The notes under the pieces: model-generated
What the model was told of the DNA's origin: nothing
The model's database searches: none
The model's input: the letters and a program-made list of their open reading frames with translations, nothing else
Position numbers and translations under genes: made by a program
Part shown: piece by piece, positions 23,736 through 34,884 of the stretch
How the letters are laid out: each line of letters opens with the position of its first letter
Numbering within the stretch: the stretch's first letter is position 1
Source: Streptomyces aurantiacus JA 4570
GTDB lineage: Bacteria; Actinomycetota; Actinomycetes; Streptomycetales; Streptomycetaceae
DNA: 53,286 nucleotides
NCBI RefSeq assembly: GCF_000414115.1
Contig: NZ_AOPZ01000098.1
Location: forward strand, 1-53,286
Reading direction: 5' to 3'

Positions 23736-26700
23736 GTGCGCAGCGAAGAGGGACGGAACCTGTCGGCGGCCCAGGCGGGCCTGTGGTTCGGGCAGGAGCT
23801 GGACCCGACAGGCCTGCGCTACGTCGTCGGCCAGTACGTCCACATCCACGGCCCCGTCGACGCGGACAGGTTCGAGCAGGCGCTGCGCGTCGTGGTCGAC
23901 GGCAGCGAGACCCTGCGCGTGCGGTTCGCCAACACCCCGGACGGGGCCCGCCAGTTCGTCGAGGCGGTGCCCGACTGGGCACTGCGCCGCATCGACGTAT
24001 CGGGCGCCGAACGGCCGATGGAGGCCGCCGCGCGGTTCATCGAGGCACAGTACGAGAAACCGTTCGACCTCTCGGTGGCGCCGCTGTTCGAGCACTCTCT
24101 GATCAGGGCTTCGCAGACGGACCACCTGTGGTGCCTGCGCCTGCACCATCTGCTGTTCGACGGCGTCGGAGTCGCCACGTTCATACGGCGTGTGGCCAGC
24201 ACCTACAGCGCGTTGTGCTCGGGGCAGCCCGTCGACGACGGAGTCTTCGACCGGGTGGAGACCCTGCTCACCGAGGACGCCCGCTACCGCGCCTCCGCCC
24301 GCTTTCGCGACGACGCCGCGTTCTGGGCGGAGAAACTCGCCGGCCTGGACGACGCCCCCGTCCTGGCCCAGGGGCCGGTGCCGCCCGGCTCCTTCGGCCA
24401 CCTCCGGCGCTCCGCCCGCCTGGACCCGGACCCGTGGGTGCGGCTGCGGGCGAAGGCCGAAGCGTGGGACGTCCAATGGCCTTCCCTGGTGTGCGCGGCC
24501 ACCGCCATGCTGCTGCACGCCGACAGCGGGCAACGCGATGTCGTCCTCGGCCTCTCGGTGCCGGGCCGGGTCGGCAGGGCGGCCCGCTCCGCGCTCGGTA
24601 CCGCCGCCAACGTGGTGCCGCTCCGCCTCGCCGTCGACCCCGCTCGCCCGGTGGCGGACCTCGCGCGGGCCGCGAGCACGGAGATCACGGCCGTACTCCG
24701 GCACCAGCGGTACCGCCTGGAGGACATCGTCCGCGATGTCGGCGCGCTCGCCGACGGACGCCGGATCGTCGGCCCCACGGTCAACCTCATGTCCATGGAC
24801 GCCGACCTGGAGTTCGCCGGACACCGGGCGACCGTCCACGAGGGCTCACCCGGGCAGAGCGACGAACTCTCCATCGGCGTGTACGACAACGGCGAGGCCG
24901 CGCTGCGCGTCGACATCGACGCCTCCGCCACCCAGTACACCGAGCAGGACATCACGGCCCACCAGAGGCGCCTCCTCACGGCGCTGACCGCTATCGCCGA
25001 TGCGCCCGACGCGCTGACGACCGGCCGCCTCGCGTTGACCGACGCGCCCGCCCGCCCCACCGGAAGCGCGGCACGACCGTCCGGGACCCTCGTCGACCTG
25101 TTCGAGCGGCAGGCCCGTGCCAGGGGCGACGCGACGGCCGTCGTCCACGACGGCGAGGCCCTGAGCTACCGGCAGCTCGACGACAGGGCGAACGAGGTGG
25201 CCCGCCGGATCGCGGGGCGCGGGGTGCGGCCCGGCCGGTCCGTGGCCATCGCGCTGCCGCGCTCGCTCGACCTCGTCGTGGCGATCCTGGGCGTCCTCAA
25301 AGCCGGTGCCGCCTATGTGCCGCTGAACCCCTCGTACCCGGCTGAGCGGCTCCTGGCCACCCTCACCGATGCCGCGCCCGCCTTGCTGATCACCCGCGGC
25401 CACGACGCGCCACCGGCCCCGGACATCCCCGTGCTGCGCCTCGACGAGCCGTCCGCCCCGGACAGCGAACGACAGCCGGCCCGCCGCCCCCGACCCGACG
25501 ATCCCGCCTACACCATCTTCACCTCGGGTTCCACCGGCCGGCCCAAGGGCGCCGTCGTCACGCACGCCAACGTCGCCCGGCTGCTGACCTCGACCGAGCA
25601 GGAATTCCGGTTCGGCGCCGACGACGTGTGGACCCTCTTCCACTCGACGGCCTTCGACTTCTCCGTCTGGGAGCTGTGGGGCGCCCTGCTGCACGGCGGC
25701 CGCCTCGTCGTCGTAGGGGAGGACACCGCCCGCTCCCCGGACGAGTTCCTCGACCTCCTCGTCCGGGAGGAGGTGACGGTACTCAACCAGACGCCCTCCG
25801 CGTTCACCCAGCTCGCCGAGGCCGACGCCCGGCGCCCGGCGGTGGGGGACCGGCTCGCGCTGCGGTACGTCATCTTCGGCGGCGAGGCGCTGGAACCGTG
25901 GCGGCTGCTCGACTGGTACGCCCGGCACGCCGACACCGCGCCCCGCCTGGTCAACATGTACGGGATCACCGAGACCACGGTCCATGTGACCGCGAGGCAT
26001 CTTGGCGTCGACGCCGCCGCGGCAGGCGCGGGGAGCCTCATCGGGACGCCGCTGCCCGACCTGCGCGTCCATGTGCTCGACGCGGCGCTGCGACCCGTAC
26101 CGCCCGGTCTGCCGGGTGAGATGTACGTGTCGGGCGCCGGCGTCGCGCGCGGCTACCACGGCCTTTCCGGCCTGACCGCGCAGCGTTTCGTCGCCGACCC
26201 GTTCGCGGCGCCGGGGGAGAGGATGTACCGCAGCGGCGACCTGGCCCGACGGCGCGAGGACGGCGGGCTGGAGTACCTGGGCCGCGCCGACCGGCAGGTG
26301 AAGATCCGCGGCTTCCGGATCGAACCGGGAGAGGTGGAAGCCGCACTGAGCGGCCTGCCCGGCATCAAGGCCGCGGCCGTCCTGGCCACGGAGGACCTGC
26401 CGGGCGACCGGCGCCTCGCCGGCTACGTCGTGGCCGACGCCACCGGATCGGCGGCCCCGGACCCGCGGGTGATCCGCGACGCCGTGGCGGCCCGGCTCCC
26501 CGCCCACATGGTGCCCTCCGTCGTGCACCTCGTCGACGCCCTTCCGCTCACCCCCAACGGGAAGCTGGACCAGCGGCGGCTGCGTGCCCTGCGACCGGGG
26601 CGAACGGAACGGGCCGCCCCGGCACCGGACGATGAGCTCGACGCGCTCGTGCACGGGCTGTTCGCCGACGTCCTGGGCGTGGGCGGCGACACGGTGAGCC

Positions 26701-29700
26701 TCGACGACAGCTTCTTCGCTCTCGGCGGGGACTCGCTGTCGGCCAACCGGCTCGCCCAGCGGCTCGCCGACGCTTCGGGCACACCCGTCTCGGTACGCGA
26801 CGTGTTCGCGTCCCCGACCGTGACGGGCCTCGCCGACCTCGTCAGGCACCCCGACAGCGGCACCGCAGCGGCGGCCCGCCCCCTGACAGCCGTACCCCGC
26901 CCCACGCGCGTCCCCGCGTCCTACGCCCAGCGCCGGCTGTGGTTCCTGCACCGGATGGAAGGCCGGGCCACCACCTACCTGGTCCCGCTGGCCGTCCGTA
27001 TGAAAGGTCCGGTGGACACGGAGGCGCTGCGTGCCGCCTTCGACGACATCCAGGAACGGCACGAAAGCCTGCGCACCCTCTTCCCCGACACCGGGGAAGA
27101 ACCCTCCCAGCTGGTGCTGGAGCGACCGACGACCCCGTTCACGGTGCGCAATGTGCCGGCCTCCGCACTCGACGCCGAGCTGCGCGCCGAGGCGAGCCGG
27201 GGATTCGACCTCACCACCGAACTCCCTTGGCGCACCACCCTGTTCACCAGCGGAGCCGACGAGCACGCACTGCTGACCGTCCTGCACCACATCGTCGCCG
27301 ACGAGCACTCGCTGCGCACCCTGGCCCGTGACCTGTCCACCGCCTACGGCGCCAGAACGCAGGGCCTGGCCCCGGCCTGGCCCCCGCTCGCCGTCCAGTA
27401 CGCCGACTACGCGCTGTGGGAACGCGAGCGCCTGGGCAGCGCCGAGAAGCCGGACAGCAGACTCGCCACCGAACTGGACCACTGGCGGCGGACGCTCGAC
27501 GGCCTGCCCGACGCGCTCTGTCTGCCCATGGATCATGAGCCGGCGCCCGCTCCCGCTCACCGGGGCGACGCCGTCACCTTCGCGTGGGAACCCGAACTGG
27601 GGCGCCGCATCACCGCGTTGGCCGCCGCGCGCGGCGCCACCCCGTTCATGGTGCTGCACGCGGCGGTCGCCTGCCTCCTGAGCAGGCTCGGCGCGGGCAC
27701 CGACATCCCCGTCGGTACCGTCACCGCGGGCCGTGACACGGCAGGCGTCGACGACCTCATCGGATTCTTCGCCGAAACGGTGGTGCTGCGCACCGACCTG
27801 GCCGGCAGTCCCGGCTTCGCCGACGTCGTCGACCGGGCACGACAGACCGACCTCAGCGCTTTCGCGCACCAGGTTCCCTTCGACCGGGTCGTCGACGCCG
27901 TGCACCCGCCCCGTGTGCTCGGGCGCCACCCGCTGTTCCAGGTCATGGTCATGCTCCACTCCGGGGAACAGGCCGTGCCCGCTCTCACCGGGCTGCGCTG
28001 CACCCCTGTCGAACTCAGCCGGTCGATGGCCAAGTTCGACCTGCTCTTCGAGTTCACACAGAACGCCGTCGGCGGCTTCGACGGCGTACTCGAGTACAAC
28101 GCCGACGCGTACAAGCGGGGGACCGTCGAGCTCTTCCTGCGTGTTCTGAGACGCCTCGTCGACGCCGTACTGGACGCCCCGCAGCGGCCGTTCGACTCCG
28201 TCGCCGTCCTCGACGCGGAAGAACGCGCCGCCCTGCGCCCGGCGACGCCTCCTCCTCCGACGACGCCTGCACCGGCGACGCTCGCACCGGCCCCGCCCGC
28301 AGCCACGCGGCCCGCAGGGTCCGGCCGCGCTCCCGAAGTGCCGGGCACCGACCTGCTCGTCTCCCTCTTCGGCGCGCTCCTCGGGACCGAACACGTCGGC
28401 CCGGACGACGACTTCTTCCGGCTCGGCGGGGATTCCATCCTCGCCATTCGTCTGGTCAACCGTGCCAGGGCGGCCGGAGTCCTGATCAGCCCCCGGGACG
28501 TCTTCGAACAGCCGACCCCGGCGGCGCTCGTGCGGGCCGCCGAGCCCTCGTCCCTGCCCGCCCGTTCCGGGACCCCGGAGGAAGCCGTCGGCGAGTTCCC
28601 GCGCACGCCCATCATGCGCCGGCTCGCCGAACTGGGCGAACCCGGCGACACCTTCGCCCAGTCGGTCGTCTGCCGAGTGCCCTCTGATGCCACCGAGGCC
28701 ACCCTGCTCACCGCCCTTCAGACACTCCTCGACCACCACGACGCCCTGCGGCTCGTCGCGCCCGACTCCCAGGACACCGAATCCACCCTCCGGATCCAGT
28801 CCCCCGGAGCGGTCCGTGCCGAGGCGTGCTTCTCCCGTGTGCCCACCGATGACGTACAGGCCGAGGCGGAACGCCAGCGGCCGCCGGCCCGGCGCCGCCT
28901 GTCGGCCCGCGAGGGCGCCCTGCTGCGCGCGGTCTGGCTGGACGACGGAAGCGGAGGCCGTCTTCTGGTCGTGATCCACCATCTGGCGGTCGACGCCGTG
29001 TCCTGGCGCATCCTGCTCCCCGATCTGGCGGCCGCCCACGCCGCCGCCGTCGCCGGGCGTCCCGCCGTACTGCCACCCGTTCCGACGCCGCTGCGCACCT
29101 GGGCCCGGAGGCTGGCCGAGGCCACCCCGTCCGAGGCGGAGACCCGATGGTGGACCGAAGCCACCGCGTGCAACCTCCTCGGCCGGCGGCCCCTCGACCC
29201 CTCCCGGGACACCGTCGGCGACACCACCACCCTCCGCTTCTCCCTCGGTCCGGAGGCCACCCGGGCCCTGCTCACCGCCGTCCCCCAGCGCTTCCACGCA
29301 GGCGTCCCGGAGATCCTCCTCGCCGCCCTCTCCGTAGCGCTGCACCACCGATCCGACCAGTCCGCCGACGGGCCCTTCCTCGTCGACATCGAGGGCCACG
29401 GCCGCGACCTCGACCTGGACGAGGTGGCCGACCTCGACAACTCGCGCACCGTCGGCTGGTTCACCGTCATCCACCCGGTGCCGCTCGACGCCCGGGTGGA
29501 CGACTGGGACGGCATGACGGCACACGGTACGGGCCTGGATGCCGCGGCGAAGCGGGTGAAGGAGCGGCTGCGCACTGTGCCGCACAAGGGCGTCGGCTAC
29601 GGCCTGCTGCGCTACGGCCCCGACCCCGAGGTCCGCGCCCGCCTGGCCGCCGCCGCGTCGATCGGCTTCAACTACCTGGGCCGCTTCGACACCGGAGACG

Positions 29701-32700
29701 GCCCCGGTGCCGACGGTGGTGCCTGGGAGCCGCTGCCGGGTTCGCTGCGCGGGGAGGCCGACGCGGCGCTGCCCGTCGCCCACGCCCTGGAGATCGACGC
29801 CTTCGTCGAGCCCGGTGACCACGGTCCGCACTTCAGTTTCGCCTGCACCTGGGCCGGGGGAGTCCTCGACCGGACCGAGGTCGACGGCTTGGCGCGGGCC
29901 TGGCGGGCGGTGCTCGCCACATTCGTCGAGCACTACGCGGACACCGCCGAGGGCGAACACACTCCGTCCGACTTCCCGTTGGTCTCCGTCACCCAGGCGC
30001 ACATCGACCACCTCGAAGCCGAGATGGGGCCCCTGGCCGAGCTGCTGCCCACCGCGCCGCTGCAGTCAGGTCTGCTGTTCCACTCGCTCACCGCGCCCAC
30101 GGATGCCGCGGACCACAGCGCTCCCACGGGCGCCGTGGACCACACCGCCCCGACGGACGCCGCGGACCTCCACGACCCCTATGTCGTCCAACTCGTCCTC
30201 ACCCTGCACGGCGACGTCGACCCCGAACGCCTCCGTGCGGCCGCCGAGTCCCTGCTGCGCCGTCACCCCCATCTGGGCGGCGCGTTCCGCATGGACGAGG
30301 GCACGGACCCGCTGTGCGTGATTCCCTCGCGGGTCGAACTGCCCTGGCGGACCCTGGACCCGGCCTCGGGGCCGGTGCCCGCCGCCCGGCTCCGCGAGCA
30401 CCTGACCGAGGACCGGTGGCCGTTCCCCCTGCATCAGCCACCGCTGCTGCGGTTCACGCTGGCCCGCACGGGTGCCCGGCGCTGGTCCCTGGCCTTCACC
30501 CATCACCACGTACTGCTCGACGGCTGGTCCGTACCGATCCTGTTCCATGAACTCTTCGCGCTGTACCACGGAACGGCGCTGCCGCCGGCGCCGGTGTACC
30601 GGCGCCACCTGGCTTGGCTGGCATCCCAGGACGCCGACCGTGCCCAGGATGCCTGGCGTCGGGAGCTCGACGGCGCCGAGCCGACCCGAGTGGGCGGTGC
30701 GGGCGCGCACACCCGTCCCGAGCCGCACGCCCGTCCGGAGCCGTCGACGCTGCGTACCTTCACCCTGCCGCAGGAGACCACCGCCGCGCTGACCGCCCGG
30801 GCCGCCCACCACGGGCTCACCGTCAACACCCTGGTCGAGACGGCATGGGCACTGGTGCTCGGCCACCTCACCGGACAGGACGACGTCGTCTTCGGCGTGA
30901 CGGTCGCCGGCCGGCCCGTCGGCCTGGACGGGGCCGAGGAGATGGTCGGTCTGCTGATCAACACCGTGCCCGCCCGGGTCCGTATCGACGCGGCCGCTCC
31001 GCTCCAGGACCTCGCCGCGGCTGTCCAGGCGGCCCGCGTACGCCTCCTCGACCACGAGCACCTCGGCCTTGCCGCCATCGAGGCGGCGGCGGGCACCAGC
31101 GACCTCTTCGACACCCTGCTCGTCTTCGAGAACTACCCCTTGGAGTCGGAGGACTTCAGCGCGGCGGAAGGGAGCCTGCGGGTCACCGGAGTCGATGTCC
31201 ACGACGCCACCCACTACCCCCTCGCCGTCGCGGTGCTGCCGCGCGCCGGCCGGCTCGACTTCCGCTTCTACCTCCAACCCGGGCGCCTTGCCCGGTTCGG
31301 CGACATCGAGGACATCTGGCGGCTCGTCGCCGACGCCTGCCGGGCGCTGGCGGAGCAGGACACCCTCCGCGTCCGCGACCTCGACCTGCTCGGCCCCGAG
31401 CGCCGCGGCCGCCTCCTTGCCCGAGGCCGTGGTCAGGCCACCCCGGTGCCGTCCCACTCGCTCCCGCAGGCATTCGAAGCGATCGTCCACGCCGACCCCG
31501 GCCGCCCCGCCCTGTGGACGGCCGACCGGCCGATCAGCTACGGACAGCTCAACTCCCGTGCCAACCGGCTCGCCCACCACCTCCGCCGCCGCGGCGTGCG
31601 CCCCGGCACGCCGGTCGGCCTGCGCCTGGAGCGTTCCGTCGAGGTCGCCGTCGCCTTCCTCGCCCTCGCCAAGCTCGGCTCGGTCTGCGTCCCGCTGCGC
31701 CAGGACCTGCCGCCCACTGCCGTCCGCGAACTGCTCCACCACGCCGGTGCGGAACTGCTCCTGGACGGACTGGCGGACGCGGAAGCCGAGGCGGCCACCG
31801 AGCCCGCGACCGACCCCGGTCTGCACGTTCCGCCCGACGCACCCGCCTGCCTGATGTTCACCTCGGGCTCGACCGGCATGTCCAAGGGCGTCGCCGTCAC
31901 CCACGGCAACATCGTGGCGCGCGCACACGACCGCGCCTTTCGCGGGGACGCGCACGAGCGGGTGCTCTTCCACTCCTCCCACACCTGGGACCCAGTGGTC
32001 TACGAGCTGTGGACACCCCTCCTCACCGGCCGCCAGGTGGTGCTCGCGCCCGCCGGTGACCTCGGCCTCGACGACTACGCCGCCGTCATCACCGAGGGCC
32101 GGGTCACGGCCGCCTGGTTCACCGCCGGCCTGTTCGACCTGATCACCGAACAGGCACCCGGCATCCTCGGCGCGCTGCGCCAGGTGTCCACCGGCGGCGA
32201 CGTCGTCTCGCCGGCCGCCGTCCGCCGCGCCCGGCAGGCCAACCCCGGCCTGCGGGTCATCAACTACTACGGTCCTGTCGAGACGACCACCTTCGCCCTG
32301 GGCCACCCGATTCCCGAGGGGCCCTTCGACGACCAGCCACTGCCCATCGGCAGGCCCATCGACAACACGTCCGTCTCGCTCCTCGACGCGGCGCTGCGGC
32401 CCGTCGCGCCCGGAGTCCCCGGCGAGATATACGTCGCCGGGGCCGGACTCACGTCCGGATACCACCGCGCTCCCGCCCTCACGGCGGAACGGTTCGTCGC
32501 CGACCCGCACGGCGCACCCGGTTCCCGTCTGTACCGCACCGGCGACCTCGGGCGCTGGGACGAGAGCGGCCGACTGCACTTCCTCGGCCGGGTCGACCGG
32601 CAGCTGAAGGTGAACGGGTTCCGCGTCGACCCCGGCGAGATCGAGGCGGCGCTGTGCCGCGAGCCCGAGGTCGCCGCCGCGGCCGTGGCCGCCCACACCG

Positions 32701-34523
32701 CGGGCAGCGGCAAGACACTGACCGCGTACGTCGTCCCCCGTACCGCCGTCGACCCGGCGGAGCTGCGCGCGCGGCTGGCCGCCCGTCTTCCCGGCTATCT
32801 CGTCCCCGCGTCGATCGTCACGGTCGGCGCCCTTCCCCTGACCGCCAACGGCAAGGTCGACACGGCCGCCCTGCCCGCGCCCGCCGCCAACGGTGCTCAC
32901 GGGCCGCGCACGCCACGCCAGGAGGTCATCGCCGCCCTGTTCGCCGAAGCCCTCGGCGTCGGCGTCGACAGCGTCGCCACCGACGCCGACTTCTTCGCGC
33001 TGGGCGGCAACTCACTGGCCGCCATGCGGCTGGTGAGCCGTCTGCGCGCCGCACTCGACGCACGCGTCACGATGCGCGACCTCTTCGACGCGCCCACCGT
33101 GGGCGCGCTGGACCGACGCCTCGCCGACACCCCACAGACCCCGACCGCACATCCCGCACTCCCGCCCCGGTCGCCGTCGAGCCCCCGTCCCGGCGAGACC
33201 CCGCTGTCACCCGCCCAGGAACGTCTGTGGACCATCCACTACTTGGCGGGCCATCAGCCGGACTACCTCACCACCACGGCCCTCGACCTGCGGGGCGAAA
33301 TCGACACGGCCGCACTCCGCGCCGCCCTGCAGGACGTCGTCGCCCGCCACGAGATCCTGCGGACCGTCTACCCGTACACCGAGCAGGGCCCCGTCCAGCG
33401 GATCCTGCCGCCCGAGTCCGCCCCCCTCGACCTGATGGGGGCCAACGTGACCGAGGACGGACTCGACGCCGCGATCGAGGCGCAACTCCGAACCGGCTTC
33501 GACCTCTTGAGCCGACCGCCGTTGCGCATCCGGCTCCTCCGCGTCGCCGCCGACCGGCACGTGCTGCTCCTCGTCATGCATCACATCGCCGTCGACGGCG
33601 AGTCGCTGGTCCCCCTCCTGCGGGATCTCGCAGCCGCCTACGGCAGCAGGCTCCAGGACGAGCCCCCCACCTGGCCCGCGGCCGCCCCGCAGTACGCCGA
33701 CTACGCCCAGTGGCTCCACACCCGCATGGGCGACGAAGCCGAGCCCGGCAGTCTCGCCGCGTCCCAGGCCGGGTACTGGCGCGCGGCCGTCAGCGGACTC
33801 CCGGACGAGTTGGCCCTGCCCCTGGACCGCCCCCGAGCCGCGGTGGCCGACAAGCGCGCCGCCGGCGTCACGTTCTCCGTGACCGCCACGACCCACGAGC
33901 GGATGCACCGGATCGCGCGCGACTGTGGCGCCAGCGGCTACATGATCTGGCACGCCGCACTCGTCGCCGCGCTCGCCCGCATGGGAGCGGGTCAGGACAT
34001 TCCGGTCGGCGTCGTCGTCAGCGGCCGTGACACGCAGGCGTTGGACGGCCTCGTGGGCTGTGCCGTGCACACGGTGGTGCTGCGCGCCGATGCCTCCGGG
34101 CGTCCGACCTACCGCGAACTGATCGGGCAGGTCCGGGACCGCCTGCTCGCCGCGCACGATCACAAGGAGTACCCCTTCGACCGGCTCGTCGAGCTGGTGA
34201 ACCCGGAGCGGTCGCTCGCGCGGCACCCGCTGTTCCAGGTCGCCGTCACGTACACCGCGCTGCGCGGTCACGAGACCCTCGGCTTTCCGGGACTCGCGGC
34301 CCAGTTCCGCCCGGTGCCCGTACCCCATACCGATTTCGACTTGCTGTTCCAGCTCTCGGAGCAGCCCGACCTGGGCGGCATCACCGGCACCCTCATCTAC
34401 GCCACCGAGCTCTTCGACCGGGCGACAGCGGAACGCATCAGCGCCGAGGTCTCCCGCGCCCTGACGGCGATGACCAGAAATGTCGACGACCACCTGCCGA
34501 GCGTCCCCCCTCGCACCGCCTGA
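23736..34523 (+). CDS. NRPS: C-A-PCP-C-PCP-E-C-A-PCP-C, with one A-less module
   Basis: A 3595-residue synthetase. C1 (about 5-440) has HHLLFDG at 137. A1 (about 450-935) has FTSGSTG at 595 and [13 protein letters not shown]; pocket D-F-W-S-I-G-M-V-H is close to the threonine code. PCP1 has Ser1000. C2 (about 1045-1490) has HHIVADE at 1184, with Asp kept and the final Gly changed to Glu. A Pro/Ala linker then leads directly to PCP2 (Ser1567) with no A domain. An epimerase follows (about 1610-2085) with HHLAVD at 1748, DIEGHGR and RTVGWFT. C3, of D-accepting type, has HHHVLLDG at 2256. A2 (about 2570-3040) has FTSGSTG at 2708 and unassigned pocket D-P-Y-G-S-G-Y-T-F. PCP3 has Ser3093 and the terminal C4 has HHIAVDG at 3282. 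The GTG start has GGAGGGAG upstream. Confidence 0.92.
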   Translation: MRSEEGRNLSAAQAGLWFGQELDPTGLRYVVGQYVHIHGPVDADRFEQALRVVVDGSETLRVRFANTPDGARQFVEAVPDWALRRIDVSGAERPMEAAARFIEAQYEKPFDLSVAPLFEHSLIRASQTDHLWCLRLHHLLFDGVGVATFIRRVASTYSALCSGQPVDDGVFDRVETLLTEDARYRASARFRDDAAFWAEKLAGLDDAPVLAQGPVPPGSFGHLRRSARLDPDPWVRLRAKAEAWDVQWPSLVCAATAMLLHADSGQRDVVLGLSVPGRVGRAARSALGTAANVVPLRLAVDPARPVADLARAASTEITAVLRHQRYRLEDIVRDVGALADGRRIVGPTVNLMSMDADLEFAGHRATVHEGSPGQSDELSIGVYDNGEAALRVDIDASATQYTEQDITAHQRRLLTALTAIADAPDALTTGRLALTDAPARPTGSAARPSGTLVDLFERQARARGDATAVVHDGEALSYRQLDDRANEVARRIAGRGVRPGRSVAIALPRSLDLVVAILGVLKAGAAYVPLNPSYPAERLLATLTDAAPALLITRGHDAPPAPDIPVLRLDEPSAPDSERQPARRPRPDDPAYTIFTSGSTGRPKGAVVTHANVARLLTSTEQEFRFGADDVWTLFHSTAFDFSVWELWGALLHGGRLVVVGEDTARSPDEFLDLLVREEVTVLNQTPSAFTQLAEADARRPAVGDRLALRYVIFGGEALEPWRLLDWYARHADTAPRLVNMYGITETTVHVTARHLGVDAAAAGAGSLIGTPLPDLRVHVLDAALRPVPPGLPGEMYVSGAGVARGYHGLSGLTAQRFVADPFAAPGERMYRSGDLARRREDGGLEYLGRADRQVKIRGFRIEPGEVEAALSGLPGIKAAAVLATEDLPGDRRLAGYVVADATGSAAPDPRVIRDAVAARLPAHMVPSVVHLVDALPLTPNGKLDQRRLRALRPGRTERAAPAPDDELDALVHGLFADVLGVGGDTVSLDDSFFALGGDSLSANRLAQRLADASGTPVSVRDVFASPTVTGLADLVRHPDSGTAAAARPLTAVPRPTRVPASYAQRRLWFLHRMEGRATTYLVPLAVRMKGPVDTEALRAAFDDIQERHESLRTLFPDTGEEPSQLVLERPTTPFTVRNVPASALDAELRAEASRGFDLTTELPWRTTLFTSGADEHALLTVLHHIVADEHSLRTLARDLSTAYGARTQGLAPAWPPLAVQYADYALWERERLGSAEKPDSRLATELDHWRRTLDGLPDALCLPMDHEPAPAPAHRGDAVTFAWEPELGRRITALAAARGATPFMVLHAAVACLLSRLGAGTDIPVGTVTAGRDTAGVDDLIGFFAETVVLRTDLAGSPGFADVVDRARQTDLSAFAHQVPFDRVVDAVHPPRVLGRHPLFQVMVMLHSGEQAVPALTGLRCTPVELSRSMAKFDLLFEFTQNAVGGFDGVLEYNADAYKRGTVELFLRVLRRLVDAVLDAPQRPFDSVAVLDAEERAALRPATPPPPTTPAPATLAPAPPAATRPAGSGRAPEVPGTDLLVSLFGALLGTEHVGPDDDFFRLGGDSILAIRLVNRARAAGVLISPRDVFEQPTPAALVRAAEPSSLPARSGTPEEAVGEFPRTPIMRRLAELGEPGDTFAQSVVCRVPSDATEATLLTALQTLLDHHDALRLVAPDSQDTESTLRIQSPGAVRAEACFSRVPTDDVQAEAERQRPPARRRLSAREGALLRAVWLDDGSGGRLLVVIHHLAVDAVSWRILLPDLAAAHAAAVAGRPAVLPPVPTPLRTWARRLAEATPSEAETRWWTEATACNLLGRRPLDPSRDTVGDTTTLRFSLGPEATRALLTAVPQRFHAGVPEILLAALSVALHHRSDQSADGPFLVDIEGHGRDLDLDEVADLDNSRTVGWFTVIHPVPLDARVDDWDGMTAHGTGLDAAAKRVKERLRTVPHKGVGYGLLRYGPDPEVRARLAAAASIGFNYLGRFDTGDGPGADGGAWEPLPGSLRGEADAALPVAHALEIDAFVEPGDHGPHFSFACTWAGGVLDRTEVDGLARAWRAVLATFVEHYADTAEGEHTPSDFPLVSVTQAHIDHLEAEMGPLAELLPTAPLQSGLLFHSLTAPTDAADHSAPTGAVDHTAPTDAADLHDPYVVQLVLTLHGDVDPERLRAAAESLLRRHPHLGGAFRMDEGTDPLCVIPSRVELPWRTLDPASGPVPAARLREHLTEDRWPFPLHQPPLLRFTLARTGARRWSLAFTHHHVLLDGWSVPILFHELFALYHGTALPPAPVYRRHLAWLASQDADRAQDAWRRELDGAEPTRVGGAGAHTRPEPHARPEPSTLRTFTLPQETTAALTARAAHHGLTVNTLVETAWALVLGHLTGQDDVVFGVTVAGRPVGLDGAEEMVGLLINTVPARVRIDAAAPLQDLAAAVQAARVRLLDHEHLGLAAIEAAAGTSDLFDTLLVFENYPLESEDFSAAEGSLRVTGVDVHDATHYPLAVAVLPRAGRLDFRFYLQPGRLARFGDIEDIWRLVADACRALAEQDTLRVRDLDLLGPERRGRLLARGRGQATPVPSHSLPQAFEAIVHADPGRPALWTADRPISYGQLNSRANRLAHHLRRRGVRPGTPVGLRLERSVEVAVAFLALAKLGSVCVPLRQDLPPTAVRELLHHAGAELLLDGLADAEAEAATEPATDPGLHVPPDAPACLMFTSGSTGMSKGVAVTHGNIVARAHDRAFRGDAHERVLFHSSHTWDPVVYELWTPLLTGRQVVLAPAGDLGLDDYAAVITEGRVTAAWFTAGLFDLITEQAPGILGALRQVSTGGDVVSPAAVRRARQANPGLRVINYYGPVETTTFALGHPIPEGPFDDQPLPIGRPIDNTSVSLLDAALRPVAPGVPGEIYVAGAGLTSGYHRAPALTAERFVADPHGAPGSRLYRTGDLGRWDESGRLHFLGRVDRQLKVNGFRVDPGEIEAALCREPEVAAAAVAAHTAGSGKTLTAYVVPRTAVDPAELRARLAARLPGYLVPASIVTVGALPLTANGKVDTAALPAPAANGAHGPRTPRQEVIAALFAEALGVGVDSVATDADFFALGGNSLAAMRLVSRLRAALDARVTMRDLFDAPTVGALDRRLADTPQTPTAHPALPPRSPSSPRPGETPLSPAQERLWTIHYLAGHQPDYLTTTALDLRGEIDTAALRAALQDVVARHEILRTVYPYTEQGPVQRILPPESAPLDLMGANVTEDGLDAAIEAQLRTGFDLLSRPPLRIRLLRVAADRHVLLLVMHHIAVDGESLVPLLRDLAAAYGSRLQDEPPTWPAAAPQYADYAQWLHTRMGDEAEPGSLAASQAGYWRAAVSGLPDELALPLDRPRAAVADKRAAGVTFSVTATTHERMHRIARDCGASGYMIWHAALVAALARMGAGQDIPVGVVVSGRDTQALDGLVGCAVHTVVLRADASGRPTYRELIGQVRDRLLAAHDHKEYPFDRLVELVNPERSLARHPLFQVAVTYTALRGHETLGFPGLAAQFRPVPVPHTDFDLLFQLSEQPDLGGITGTLIYATELFDRATAERISAEVSRALTAMTRNVDDHLPSVPPRTA

Positions 34524-34561
34524 GAGGCCGCATCGGCCAACTGCAGCCCGACGACACCACG

Positions 34562-34742
34562 CGGTTCTGCTTCAGCAGCTTCTCCACGGTGCCCGTGTCG
34601 CGTACGCCGCGGAAGTACTGGTCGCTCGCGAGATTCGTGGACGCGGACGACAGGGCGCCGCCGTCGCCACGGGCGACAGCAGGGCCGAGGCCGTGAGCAG
34701 CGCGGCGCCGAACGCCACGGCGGGTCCGGTGCGTAAGCGCAT
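34562..34742 (-). pseudogene. Penicillin/acyl-homoserine-lactone acylase, N-terminal remnant
   Basis: On the minus strand an ATG (first base 34742) with a good GGGAGG site opens a clear Sec signal peptide, MRLRTGPAVAFGAALLTASA then LLSPVATAA. The next stretch, in a shifted frame, reads LSSASTNLASDQYFRGVRDT then GTVEKLLKQ, which matches the alpha-chain region of AHL/penicillin acylases about 80 residues further on. The intervening block with GVPHI is missing, so the frame change looks like an internal deletion. Homology ends at about 34562, only 38 bp from the stop of the last NRPS gene. Strand and order match the C-terminal piece at 5109-5805. Confidence 0.72.
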
Positions 34743-34884
34743 CGTGCCTCCCAACTGGTGTGAGAGCAGGGGCTGGTGGAGCGCACCAAGCGGTATGTGA
34801 TCTGTCCGGAGCGCCCACGCGGGGGCGATGTACGTCGCGCACGGGCCTTGACCGGCGCCCGGTGGCCCGCACAGGATCACGCTC
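34743..34884. other. Divergent promoter region, acylase remnant / acyl-CoA ligase
   Basis: About 140 bp between the start of the minus-strand acylase remnant and the plus-strand acyl-CoA ligase. It presumably held the original divergent promoters of these genes before the cluster arrived. No clear palindrome or sigma-factor motif was recognised. Confidence 0.35.

Noticed and set aside
24846..30011. Very long (over 1700-codon) minus-strand frame opposite the last NRPS
   Set aside because: Antisense shadow created by codon bias; no domain pattern, and it crosses several NRPS domains on the other strand.
8776..34523. Siderophore cluster, given an iron box in the window
   Set aside because: The iron box is 18 kb away beside other genes; no siderophore-type hydroxylase, transporter or iron-utilisation gene is in the cluster.
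5745..34570. Target-site duplication at the island junctions
   Set aside because: Comparing about 60 bp at each junction by eye showed no shared direct repeat; later deletions may have removed it.
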